Source: SURF-58 sp041305085 (lineage in GTDB: Archaea > Nanobdellota > Nanobdellia > Woesearchaeales > UBA9642). Taken from it: 54,723 bases of DNA. The notes under the pieces are model-generated. The model was not told the DNA's origin, ran no database searches, and saw only the letters and a program-made list of their open reading frames with translations. Within the stretch, counting starts at the first letter, position 1. Each line of letters begins with the position of its first letter. The position numbers and the translations under genes are program-made. Positions 25,230-32,983 of this stretch are shown here, one piece after another. Location of the stretch: positions 1-54,723 of the forward strand of contig JBFYMA010000038.1 of the NCBI GenBank assembly GCA_041305085.1, given 5' to 3'.

Positions 25230-26618
25230 TCATTTGAGTTTTTTCATAAAATCCATAACTGCCTCTCCAATTCTTTTGCCAGAATTTCCGTCTATTTTAT
25301 AGCACTGATCTTCAACAATTTTCTTTCTGCCTTCAGAGTCTTTTAAAGGCTCTTTCAGATAGTCATTTATAAACTTTATAAGCTCTCTTTGGGACTTTGC
25401 AATCCTGAAGCCTTTTCTGTCAACTATTCTCTTAAAATGTGTATAGTCATAATATCTTAAAACACTTGAATAGTAAGGCTTTTTAGTGTAGCCATCAAAT
25501 CCTATATTGACAACAGGTGTGTTAAAAATGCAGGATTCAATAGTTATTGTTGAGGCAACATTTACTACTACATCGCTGTTTTTCATTGTGCTGCCAAGAT
25601 AAGCCATCTCTTCTTTTGAAGGGTTTGCCTTATCAGAATATTTTGCCTGTTTATAAGCTCTTTTTACAACAACATCAGGATCATCGCTAAACTTTTCATA
25701 CTGCCTAAAATCATCTCTGTTGTTTACACGCACGAGAAGCTGACATGGAAAAGCAAATTTGTTATCTTTTATTGCCTTGCTCAAAATTTCTATTATCTCT
25801 GCCTCAAAAGGAGCCAACAGCATTGTTGAAGTGCAATAGGTAAGAAGCTTCTTTGAAGGGTTCCCGCCAAAAGATTTAATAAATTGTTCTTTATTCATAA
25901 GCTTTTCATTATCTGCATAAATATCAAACTGTGGAGCTCCGGAAATGTAAATTTGTTCTTTGGCGTAGCCGTGCCATTCCGTTGCCTCTTTTTCCATAAT
26001 TTTATTCCACACAATCAGGCTGTCAGGCTTTACAGGAATTACTCCATTGGACGAAAGATTGTCCCAGCTAAGAACCATTCCTATTATTGGAAATTTATTT
26101 TTTGCTCTTCTAAGCAAAGGAAATGCATCAAAATCAAATATTGATGAGCAAAAAATTGCATCGGGCTTATATTTTTTTAATAGCCTGTCATAGTATTTCT
26201 CTGGAAAAAGGCTTATTTCCAGCTCCTCAAGCTTCCTTCTTATTCCTCTGATTTTGGCAAGCAGTGGAACAAGTGTGTTATACAAAAGATAATCAATAAA
26301 TTTTGTGTGCTTCATTGATTTTAGTTTCAACAAATAATAGTCTGTCTTGTGATCATAGGCAAAAAATCCGTTCCTCAGATTTCTAAACCTCCACTCAAAC
26401 CAGCTCATATTTTGATGGTCTAGAAGGTTTTCGAAAATAATATTTTTTCCTCCGAATTCTTGTCTGAATTCTTTGAATTTATACATTTTTGAAAGAATAA
26501 CAATTCTAAGGTTTTTTTGATTTTTTAGTGTTTTAAATGCATCAGATCTCAGGATATTTCTTGTTGTCCACCCTGTCTGAATAGTAAGAAAAAGGGTCTT
26601 CTTATTTCTTTTCTTCAT
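25230..26618 (-). CDS. putative GT-B/CDP-glycerol transferase-like surface-glycan protein, 462 aa
   Basis: The sequence resembles the surface-carbohydrate proteins related to CDP-glycerol glycerophosphotransferase. It opens KKTLFLTIQTGWTTRNILRSDAF. The middle has PDAIFCSSIFDFDAFPLLRRA, MVLSWDNLSSNGVIPVKPD and LIVWNKIMEKEA with ISGAPQFDIYAD, where the family shows the phrase for the acceptor side. Near 345-375 lie NSDVVVNVASTITIESCIFNTPVVNIGFDGY, which form the C-terminal donor-binding motif with Ser/Thr-Glu. A soluble enzyme without membrane segments. It is upstream of the CBS/dehydrogenase gene, separated by 104 AT-rich bases with a likely promoter, and downstream of the flippase. The donor is unknown. 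Confidence 0.66.
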   Translation of the reverse strand: MKKRNKKTLFLTIQTGWTTRNILRSDAFKTLKNQKNLRIVILSKMYKFKEFRQEFGGKNIIFENLLDHQNMSWFEWRFRNLRNGFFAYDHKTDYYLLKLKSMKHTKFIDYLLYNTLVPLLAKIRGIRRKLEELEISLFPEKYYDRLLKKYKPDAIFCSSIFDFDAFPLLRRAKNKFPIIGMVLSWDNLSSNGVIPVKPDSLIVWNKIMEKEATEWHGYAKEQIYISGAPQFDIYADNEKLMNKEQFIKSFGGNPSKKLLTYCTSTMLLAPFEAEIIEILSKAIKDNKFAFPCQLLVRVNNRDDFRQYEKFSDDPDVVVKRAYKQAKYSDKANPSKEEMAYLGSTMKNSDVVVNVASTITIESCIFNTPVVNIGFDGYTKKPYYSSVLRYYDYTHFKRIVDRKGFRIAKSQRELIKFINDYLKEPLKDSEGRKKIVEDQCYKIDGNSGKRIGEAVMDFMKKLK

Positions 26619-26671
26619 ATTTTTTTGAAATAAGAAGCTGTTTAAAAATATTCCTAATTTATACTAAAGCA

Positions 26672-27988
26672 CTAAAAACCATTTTTTACAGGATTAGGTG
26701 CTTTTTCCAGGGATCTGCCTGAAAAAATAAGCAGAAATGCCAAACTCAATACCTGGGTTGCTACAATGCTCCAAACAGCACCATTTATGCCAAATAATGG
26801 TATAAGCACAAAAAACAGAGCAATTTGGACAACGTGCGAGACTATCCTAAACCAATAAAGAATTTTGACCTGTTTCATAGCCTGCAAAAACGAGGTGAAA
26901 ATGTGAATAAGGGGCATGGTTATTATTGTCAAAATCACTATCCTTGCATAGGGCACTGTGGAAGCATATTTTTCTGAAAAAAGAAAAGGGATTGCGTATG
27001 GAAGAAGAAAATAGCCTATTGCAAATAAAATAATTCCTCCAGAAAAAACAAGATATAATTTTTGCCTTATTTTCTTATATGATTCCTCTGGTTTGTAGGA
27101 GGCAAACTTTGGAAGAAGCAGAACAGACAATATCTTTGTGTGGGAGGTGATATTTTCAACCAAAGTGTTGACAATAGCATATAAAGCAAGAGACACAAGT
27201 CCAAGGTATTTTGCCACTATAAGCTTATCAATATTTGAGCCTATTATCTGAAGAGCCTGAATAATTGTCATATTTAACCCAAAGGAATGCAACCCTTTGT
27301 CAGTTTTTCGTGCAATTGCTTTTTTATCCTCTTTTATAAGCTCCTTTGTAACATTGATATTATAATAAATATACATTCCCACAGAGAAAATAAGATAAAT
27401 CAAGACAAGAAAAATAAGATTTTTTGTCAATAACAAAACCACAGCAAGAGCAGCATATACTGCAAAATTCTGCACAATTTTGTATTTAGAGAGTTTTTTA
27501 AACTCTTTTTTCCCTGACAAAAAATACATCACACTATCAAGAGAGTACATAAACGGAAAAAAGAGCACTGCCAAGAGGTAAGGGATGTATGAAGAGGTTG
27601 TCTCAAAGTAAAAAAAATATCCTGCAACACCCAGCAGAGCCAAAGATCCTATGATCGAATACTTAAACCTTATTTTCATTCCCCTATTGTACGAAGAATT
27701 ATAGTTCTTAGATACAGACTGTACAATGGCTGTACACATGCCTGGCAAAGAAAAAATAGAAACAACAGTTAGTATAGTTAAAAAAAGCCGCCACTCACCA
27801 AACACTCTTGGATCTATAAAATTTGTAAATAGTATTAAAAGAACAATGCTGAACAGTGCATTAAAAGCATTCGACAAAAAAAGCCAAAAACCACCTTTTA
27901 TAAAATACATGTTGTCCACACCTGTAATTTTCTGAGACTTCATAACCAGTTCAAGAAAAAAGCTATTGAGTTTCGTCTTAAATCCCAT
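26672..27988 (-). CDS. Wzx-like polysaccharide flippase (MOP superfamily), 438 aa
   Basis: A membrane protein with about twelve to fourteen hydrophobic helices of the polysaccharide-biosynthesis (Wzx/MATE) type, which moves lipid-linked oligosaccharides across the membrane. Clear helices include WLFLSNAFNALFSIVLLILF and YKIVQNFAVYAALAVVLLL. The middle loop has GLNMTIIQALQIIGSNIDKLIVAKYLG, typical of the family. The first in-frame codon upstream at 28006 is TTG; a TATA box (TTTATAAAT at about 28011-28020) would start transcription near 27988, so the ATG there is chosen as leaderless. It is the natural partner of AglB and the glycosyltransferases of this island. Substrate choice cannot be read from the sequence. 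Confidence 0.85.
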   Translation of the reverse strand: MGFKTKLNSFFLELVMKSQKITGVDNMYFIKGGFWLFLSNAFNALFSIVLLILFTNFIDPRVFGEWRLFLTILTVVSIFSLPGMCTAIVQSVSKNYNSSYNRGMKIRFKYSIIGSLALLGVAGYFFYFETTSSYIPYLLAVLFFPFMYSLDSVMYFLSGKKEFKKLSKYKIVQNFAVYAALAVVLLLTKNLIFLVLIYLIFSVGMYIYYNINVTKELIKEDKKAIARKTDKGLHSFGLNMTIIQALQIIGSNIDKLIVAKYLGLVSLALYAIVNTLVENITSHTKILSVLLLPKFASYKPEESYKKIRQKLYLVFSGGIILFAIGYFLLPYAIPFLFSEKYASTVPYARIVILTIITMPLIHIFTSFLQAMKQVKILYWFRIVSHVVQIALFFVLIPLFGINGAVWSIVATQVLSLAFLLIFSGRSLEKAPNPVKNGF

Positions 27989-28042
27989 TAAATGTTGGTT
28001 CAGCAACGGATTTATAAATATTATTAAAGAAAAATGCCAAAG

Positions 28043-29140
28043 CTATATTCTGGACTGCCCTATCAATTTGTATGCTGCATCAGCAACCCTTTCTGCTGAT
28101 TTTCCGTCATTGGCATAGTTTTCATTCCTGCCCTTGTCTAGGCCTGGTTTCAATGACTCAATATCATTTAGTTTTTCCTTGAACTCTTGCCTGCTTGAAA
28201 CACCTATGGATGCCCCTGATATAACTAAAGGATACTCATTAGGCATGACCATTCCATCATATGGAGGAGCATCTCCTTCTACATTGAGATTCATGACATC
28301 CACTCCAAGAAGAGCAGCAGTCAATCCTACTGTTGAATAATGTGTAACAACAAGGTCTGCAGCAGGAATTAAAGAGTCAAACGAGCGGTTTTCAACTGTC
28401 AGAAGCTTGCTTTGAGCTTTGCCAAGGATATCAGCATAGGCTCTGTTATCTCTTGGGTGTCTTCCGAAGTATAACATATCATTATCTCTTAGGCTCTCAA
28501 CAATCCAAGAAAGAGACTCAGGATTATTGGGTGTTACCTGACCTGCGTATGCAATCAAAAACTTGTTTTCTATTCCCAGTTCTTTTCTCAATTTTGCACG
28601 CTCGTCAGGAACATTCAAAGAGGCGTACTTGTCAAAAGCAGGGTTTCCGGTTACAAAAAATTGTTGTATGTTAGGAGCATTTCTTTTTAGTATTTCAATT
28701 GAAGGCGTGTCAATCACAGTAACTGCAGGACTTTCATTTTTGCTGAGTGGCTGGTAAGCTCCCCATATGTCTTCAACTACTAAAACGGGTTTTCCAATCT
28801 CAAAGCCTGCCATCACAAGCATCTGATCTATTGAGTACTCTTCTTTTGGAAGTTTTTTTGCTGGCCTGGATGTGCTTGTAATTATCAAATCTGAATTTTC
28901 TGCCAAAAACAAAAATCTTCTTGGATCATATCTTCTTATGTCCTCTGTTTTTAAAGCGAACGTGATGAATTCATTTTCAGTAAATGTTTTTGCGCTTGGA
29001 AATCTTGGAGGATTCTCATCATATTCCCCAATCGCAAAAACATTTGCTCCTTGCTCTTGTAAAATCTTCAGAACAGGCAGCACTGCATTTGTATTCCCCG
29101 GATTACTTGTGCCTGCTAGCACGTTTATTTGTTTAGGCAT
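28043..29140 (-). CDS. putative GT-B glycosyltransferase, 365 aa
   Basis: Not a clear family member. It opens INVLAGTSNPGNTNAVLPVL, which has the glycine-rich loop of a GT-B N-terminal domain. Later come FLIAYAGQVTPNNPESLSWIVESL, FGRHPRDNRAYADIL and LVVTHYSTVGLTAALLGVDVMNLN, which suggest a C-terminal donor domain with a histidine and threonine-rich loop. There are no membrane segments. The longer in-frame start at 29200 would begin upstream of the TATA box (ACTATATAAAT, about 29164-29175), so the ATG at 29140, close to the expected transcript start, is preferred. It lies opposite the 5S rRNA gene. It may transfer a sugar or act like an epimerase of the WecB class. Confidence 0.65.
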   Translation of the reverse strand: MPKQINVLAGTSNPGNTNAVLPVLKILQEQGANVFAIGEYDENPPRFPSAKTFTENEFITFALKTEDIRRYDPRRFLFLAENSDLIITSTSRPAKKLPKEEYSIDQMLVMAGFEIGKPVLVVEDIWGAYQPLSKNESPAVTVIDTPSIEILKRNAPNIQQFFVTGNPAFDKYASLNVPDERAKLRKELGIENKFLIAYAGQVTPNNPESLSWIVESLRDNDMLYFGRHPRDNRAYADILGKAQSKLLTVENRSFDSLIPAADLVVTHYSTVGLTAALLGVDVMNLNVEGDAPPYDGMVMPNEYPLVISGASIGVSSRQEFKEKLNDIESLKPGLDKGRNENYANDGKSAERVADAAYKLIGQSRI

Positions 29141-29204
29141 TGAAGATACAGAATGCATCACTAATTTATATAGTTTACCTCTCAACAGTTGTAAAACCAA
29201 AACA

Positions 29205-29213
29205 TTTAAAAAT
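29205..29213 (+). promoter_or_regulatory. TATA box of 5S rRNA
   Basis: CATTTAAAAATGG lies about 26 nt before the first 5S base. It is divergent from the TATA of the gene at 29140. Confidence 0.45.
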
Positions 29214-29233
29214 GGCTGTTTTTTCCATGCCTT

Positions 29234-29350
29234 TGGACGGTCATAGTGGCTTGGTTACACCCGTTCCCATTTCGAACACGGAAGTTAAGCAAGCCAACGT
29301 TCTGTGCTGTACTGCACTCATGTGCGGGAAACACAGTTCGCTGTCCGCCT
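29234..29350 (+). rRNA. 5S ribosomal RNA
   Basis: The archaeal 5S core is unmistakable: CACCCGTTCCCATTTCGAA, then GGAAGTTAAGC and AACGTTCTG. The ends TGGACGG and CTGTCC can pair (GGACGG with CTGTCC, one wobble) to form helix I. A run of T residues after CCGCC ends the transcript. It stands alone, so 16S and 23S genes are elsewhere in the genome. Boundaries are uncertain by a few bases. Confidence 0.95.
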
Positions 29351-29393
29351 TTTTTTCACAAAATATTAAATAAGCAGTTTCTTCTTTGCAATT

Positions 29394-30578
29394 ATGAAGC
29401 CAAAAATACTCATATTTTCAGGATATTTCTATCCCCATAAAGGAGGAAGTGAAGAGTTCATGCTTTCCCTTTCCAAATTTCTGTCCAAGAATGGCTTTGA
29501 TTGCAGTGTCATAACCTGCAACACTGAAAATGCGCCTGAAATTGAAAAAATCGGAAAAATAACTGTTTACAGGGTCAATTCCTGGCATTTTGTCGGGAAA
29601 AAATACCCTGTGCCAAAGCCAGGAGAGATGATTTCTCTTTTGAAAAAGCTGTCTAAAAAGAAGAAGTTTGACTATATTTTTACCAACACAAGGTTTTTCA
29701 ACATATGCGCCTATGCTCCTTTTTTCAAAAAATATTCTAATCCAAAAGCCAAGATTATCCATATTGAACATGGCACCAAACATACAGACAATGAAAGTCT
29801 GCTGGTTTACTGGGTAAACTATTTGTATGATTATACTCTTGGAAGGTTTGTTGTTCGCTCTGCTGATTCTATTTTTGGAATTTCAGACAAGTCAAGAAAA
29901 TTTGTTCATAAGATTTCCGGAAAAAAGTCTGGCATCTTAAGGAATTGCATTGATGTTTCTGCATTTGAAAAAAAGTCTAATCCTGAAGAAATCAAAGCAA
30001 TTAAGAGAAAACTGGGCATCAAGAATGAGTTTGTTGTAAGCTATGCAGGCAGACTGATTGAGGCCAAAGGAGTACAGGATATTATCAAAGCATGTCATGA
30101 TCTGAAAGTTGTGTTAGTCATTCTCGGCTCAGGAGATTATGAAAAACAACTTAAAAAACAAGCCAAAAACATGAACAATGCTGTTTTTATAAGCAAGGTT
30201 TACTCCAGAAAAGACCTGATAAATATTCTTAGCGTTACTGATGTTTTTGTAAACGCTTCCTATAACGAGGGGCTTCCCACAAGTGTTCTGGAGGCAGGAG
30301 CAGCAGGGGTTCCTGTTATGGCCACAGACGTTGGCGGAACCAACGAAATAATTGAGAACAACAAAAACGGCTTTCTGGTTAAGCCTGGCAATGTTTCAGG
30401 TCTGAAGAAAAGCATAAAAAAGCTTATGAATGACATAAACCTCAGGGAAATTTTTGCAAAAAGCCTTAAACAGAAAATAGTGAGAGAGTTTGACTGCAAA
30501 AAAGCTTTTACCCCAATTCTAAAAGTACTTGAACACAAGAGCAAGAATAGAAAAAGAAAAAACCAACAAAAAAAGTAA
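29394..30578 (+). CDS. GT4 glycosyltransferase (GT-B fold), 394 aa
   Basis: A full-length GT4 enzyme. It opens KILIFSGYFYPHKGGSEEFMLSL with the family's GG loop. The junction is SADSIFGISDKSRKFV and RNCIDVSAF. The donor half has VVSYAGRLIEAKGVQDIIKA, VLVILGSGDY and VFVNASYNEGLPTSVLEAGAAGVPVMATDVGG, in which the E-x7-E motif (E..TSVLEAG) is intact. Lys-rich at the C-terminus. It follows the 5S rRNA gene by about 44 bases and may be transcribed from its own start or read through. It is the last recognisable glycan gene of the island. The sugar donor is unknown, but UDP- or GDP-hexose is common. Confidence 0.9.
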   Translation: MKPKILIFSGYFYPHKGGSEEFMLSLSKFLSKNGFDCSVITCNTENAPEIEKIGKITVYRVNSWHFVGKKYPVPKPGEMISLLKKLSKKKKFDYIFTNTRFFNICAYAPFFKKYSNPKAKIIHIEHGTKHTDNESLLVYWVNYLYDYTLGRFVVRSADSIFGISDKSRKFVHKISGKKSGILRNCIDVSAFEKKSNPEEIKAIKRKLGIKNEFVVSYAGRLIEAKGVQDIIKACHDLKVVLVILGSGDYEKQLKKQAKNMNNAVFISKVYSRKDLINILSVTDVFVNASYNEGLPTSVLEAGAAGVPVMATDVGGTNEIIENNKNGFLVKPGNVSGLKKSIKKLMNDINLREIFAKSLKQKIVREFDCKKAFTPILKVLEHKSKNRKRKNQQKK

Positions 30579-30594
30579 AAAAACAGAAAAAATC

Positions 30595-30807
30595 TTAAGC
30601 CAACAACTCTTCTCCCTGCCTTAAAAAAAACTGTTGGAGTTCGCTGTCTGTCTCTCCTCTAAGCACTGCCTTATAGTATGCGGCAGGCTTTATGTTGGTT
30701 ATTACTGTCCTATGTATCAGGAATTTCCCGTCTTTGCTTTTTGTTATAAAGCTCTCAATCTTTGGCATTTTTTTCAGCCTTTCTTCTGTCTTTGTTGCTA
30801 GTCCCAT
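30595..30807 (-). CDS. small conserved hypothetical protein, 70 aa
   Basis: A perfect AGGAGG stands at 30814-30819 with 6-7 nt before the ATG at 30807 (MGLATKTEERLKKMPK), which fixes the start and shows that it is a real gene. The protein is basic at the N-terminus and ends QQFFLRQGEELLA. The middle (SFITKSKDGKFLIHRTVITNIKPAAYY) looks beta-rich, like a small ribosome- or nucleic-acid-associated domain. I do not recognise the family. It is convergent with the glycosyltransferase at 29394 and 123 bases from the RNA methyltransferase gene on the same strand. Confidence 0.6.
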   Translation of the reverse strand: MGLATKTEERLKKMPKIESFITKSKDGKFLIHRTVITNIKPAAYYKAVLRGETDSELQQFFLRQGEELLA

Positions 30808-30954
30808 TTTTGTCCTCCTGAAGAAGCGCAAGAATTTCCTGGCATCTCCAAATTTCTAAAATATTGATGGTTTTTTTATTAATAAATGTTCGCGAGAAAA
30901 AACCGAAAGAATCTACGATAGTTCTGGAATTTTTTATTGGCTATCTTACTGTTT

Positions 30955-31884
30955 TCAATAAAATTCTGTCTGTTGCCCTTTTCCCTGAACAGGTTCTTTT
31001 TCAGCAACTATTTTTGCCACAAAAAATCCCTGAGTGTTGGTCTTGTGAGGCCAAAGGCGCAGGCATCCGGATACTTCAGTGTTCAGCTGCTGTCCAAAAG
31101 GATTTGTTATGCCTGAGTCTCCAATAGAAAAATCTATCTTTTCAAGCCTAAGATGCTTGTATTTGCTGAGCAGCCAGTCAATAACCATCTCATTTTCCTC
31201 TGGCTCCAGCGAACAGGTGCTGTAAACCAGTATCCCATTTTCTCTAAGGCATTTTACAGCAGCCCTGAGAAGCTCTTTCTGGATTTTGGCATTCATTTTT
31301 ATGGTTTGAAGTGTTGTCCTGTCAAAAAAGCTCTTTTCAGCTGCAAAATTTCCTGAGCACTCAGCATCCAGAAGTATTTTGTCAAACTTTTTTCCAAGAT
31401 CAAATGCGAATCTGGCATCTTTTTTATAAGCAGCGCAATTTTTTGCACCCATCCTCTCAAGGTTGTTGGCCAAAGCCTTTAACCTGTAAGGCTTGTTGTC
31501 AAGAGCCACAATAATGCCTTTATTATCCATTTTTTGGGCTATCTGGGTTGTCTTGCTGCCTGGAGCTGCAGACATGTCCAGCACCTCTTCTCCTGGCTTT
31601 GGGTCAAGCAACTGCACAGGTATCTGGCTGGCAGCCTCCTGCAAATAATAAAGGCCTTGAAGATATTCAGGAGTTGCTCCCAGCGAAAACTCAGACCTGC
31701 AGAAATAGCCACACTCCAGAAAATCTGCTTTTTCCAAAATCACTTTTTTCTTTTCAAGCCTTTTTACGAGCTTTTCAGGAGATATCTTAATGGTATTTAT
31801 CCTTATGCATGTTCTTATCTTGAAGTCTGCAGTAAACGACGGCTCCAGTTGCCTATACCTTTTTTCCAGTTCGTCTCGAGCCAT
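30955..31884 (-). CDS. RNA cytosine-5-methyltransferase (NSUN/RsmB type), 309 aa
   Basis: It would methylate C5 of cytosine in tRNA or rRNA using SAM. The core is complete: YYLQEAASQIPVQLLDPKPGEEVLDMSAAPGSKTTQIA (motif I), ALDNKPYRLKAL, DARFAFDLG, motif IV LLDAECSGNF and motif VI VYSTCSLEPEENE. Cys residues are present in both IV and VI, as in this family, where VI is the nucleophile. The usual Pro before the motif IV Cys (DAPC or DVPC) is Glu. The gene begins two bases before the end of the next one, an NFACT-like gene, and may share its transcript. The N-terminal region resembles the PUA-less archaeal forms. Confidence 0.88.
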   Translation of the reverse strand: MARDELEKRYRQLEPSFTADFKIRTCIRINTIKISPEKLVKRLEKKKVILEKADFLECGYFCRSEFSLGATPEYLQGLYYLQEAASQIPVQLLDPKPGEEVLDMSAAPGSKTTQIAQKMDNKGIIVALDNKPYRLKALANNLERMGAKNCAAYKKDARFAFDLGKKFDKILLDAECSGNFAAEKSFFDRTTLQTIKMNAKIQKELLRAAVKCLRENGILVYSTCSLEPEENEMVIDWLLSKYKHLRLEKIDFSIGDSGITNPFGQQLNTEVSGCLRLWPHKTNTQGFFVAKIVAEKEPVQGKGQQTEFY

Positions 31885-31886
31885 TT

Positions 31887-32945
31887 TTAAGGGAGTTTTA
31901 CTGTTATTTTTCCGCTGTGCTGGTCTATCTTTACTTTACTGTTTGCAAATTTTTCTTTTACTGCATCCCATCCCTGCTTCTGCTTTGTCTGGTTTATGTT
32001 TTTCAGCAACGCATCTATTTCCTGAAAGTACTCATATAGCTTGCTTCCTTTAAGGTTGTATTCTTCCTGAAGCTTTATGCTTTCGCTGAGAAGCTCTTTT
32101 TGCTTGCCTATAATTGTTTTTATCTTCTTTATCTTGTGGCCTTCATTTATTATCTGCTGGTGTTCCTGCCTAACAATATACTCAACAATACCACTGAATG
32201 ATTCCAGCTGTTTCACTGGTGTTTTTCCAGAAAGCATTATCGGCGAAAACCCATCATTGTATAGAGTGTTGGACTGTTTTTCATCAAAAAAACCCTTTAA
32301 TGCAGAAAAAATAGCTTCACATTCTTTTTTTGAGGGGCTTATGCTGTCTTTTTGGACTCCTGCACGCTTGCAAAGCTCTTCAGCATATTTCCCTCCAAGA
32401 GAAAAGCTTGTTGCCAAAATCTTGACAACCTGTATTTTTGACTCCCAAAGAAGCTTTTGAAAATCCTCAAAACTTACTTCCAGAGGGTTTGTCTTGTTTT
32501 TTGGAAGCTCATACTTTACCCCTCCTCTTATTGTCCTCTCCCTGAACTTCTTAAAAAAAAGCCCTGAAATTATGGTCTGGTCGCTTTTTACCAGCAAAAT
32601 GTTTCCTTTGTCAAACAGCTCTAGTATAATCCTTGTTTCACCAAAGTCCATTAAAATTATTCTTTCAAAGCCGTGCTGGTCTATGCTCTGGAGCTTTTTT
32701 CCTGAGAGATACTTTCTCAGAACATTGCAAAATCCTGATTCCTGGCTTTCAACACCCTTTTTATCAGACAGATAAATTGTTGAAGGAGGAGTGAAGTGAA
32801 GATAGCTTTTTCCTTTGCCAAAAACATAAAAGCTGAACACAAACCTTCTGCCATCTGAAAAAACCTTGTCAAGTCTGGAATTTTCAAGGCTTTTCAGCTC
32901 TTTTGCCAGAAAATACAGGTCTAAGGATGAAAGATTTGACTCCAC
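31887..32945 (-). CDS. NFACT/Rqc2-like protein lacking NFACT-R, 352 aa
   Basis: An NFACT-N domain (residues 1 to about 190: SSLDLYFLAKELKSLENSRLDKVF, LHFTPPSTIYLS) is followed by a HhH-like part (GGKYAEELCKRAGV) and a coiled coil (QEHQQIINEGHKIKKIKTIIGKQKELL). In Rqc2/NEMF, NFACT-N binds tRNA and the ribosomal 60S/50S side in rescue of stalled ribosomes. The C-terminal NFACT-R domain, present in full-length archaeal members of roughly 600 or more residues, is missing, since the protein ends at residue 352. The start is GTG, 2 bases off a TATA-derived start site, so it is probably leaderless. A partner protein may supply NFACT-R. The frame is intact. Confidence 0.82.
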   Translation of the reverse strand: MESNLSSLDLYFLAKELKSLENSRLDKVFSDGRRFVFSFYVFGKGKSYLHFTPPSTIYLSDKKGVESQESGFCNVLRKYLSGKKLQSIDQHGFERIILMDFGETRIILELFDKGNILLVKSDQTIISGLFFKKFRERTIRGGVKYELPKNKTNPLEVSFEDFQKLLWESKIQVVKILATSFSLGGKYAEELCKRAGVQKDSISPSKKECEAIFSALKGFFDEKQSNTLYNDGFSPIMLSGKTPVKQLESFSGIVEYIVRQEHQQIINEGHKIKKIKTIIGKQKELLSESIKLQEEYNLKGSKLYEYFQEIDALLKNINQTKQKQGWDAVKEKFANSKVKIDQHSGKITVKLP

Positions 32946-32983
32946 ATCTTTAAGAAAGAGCAGGGGCTTTTAATTGTTTGTGT

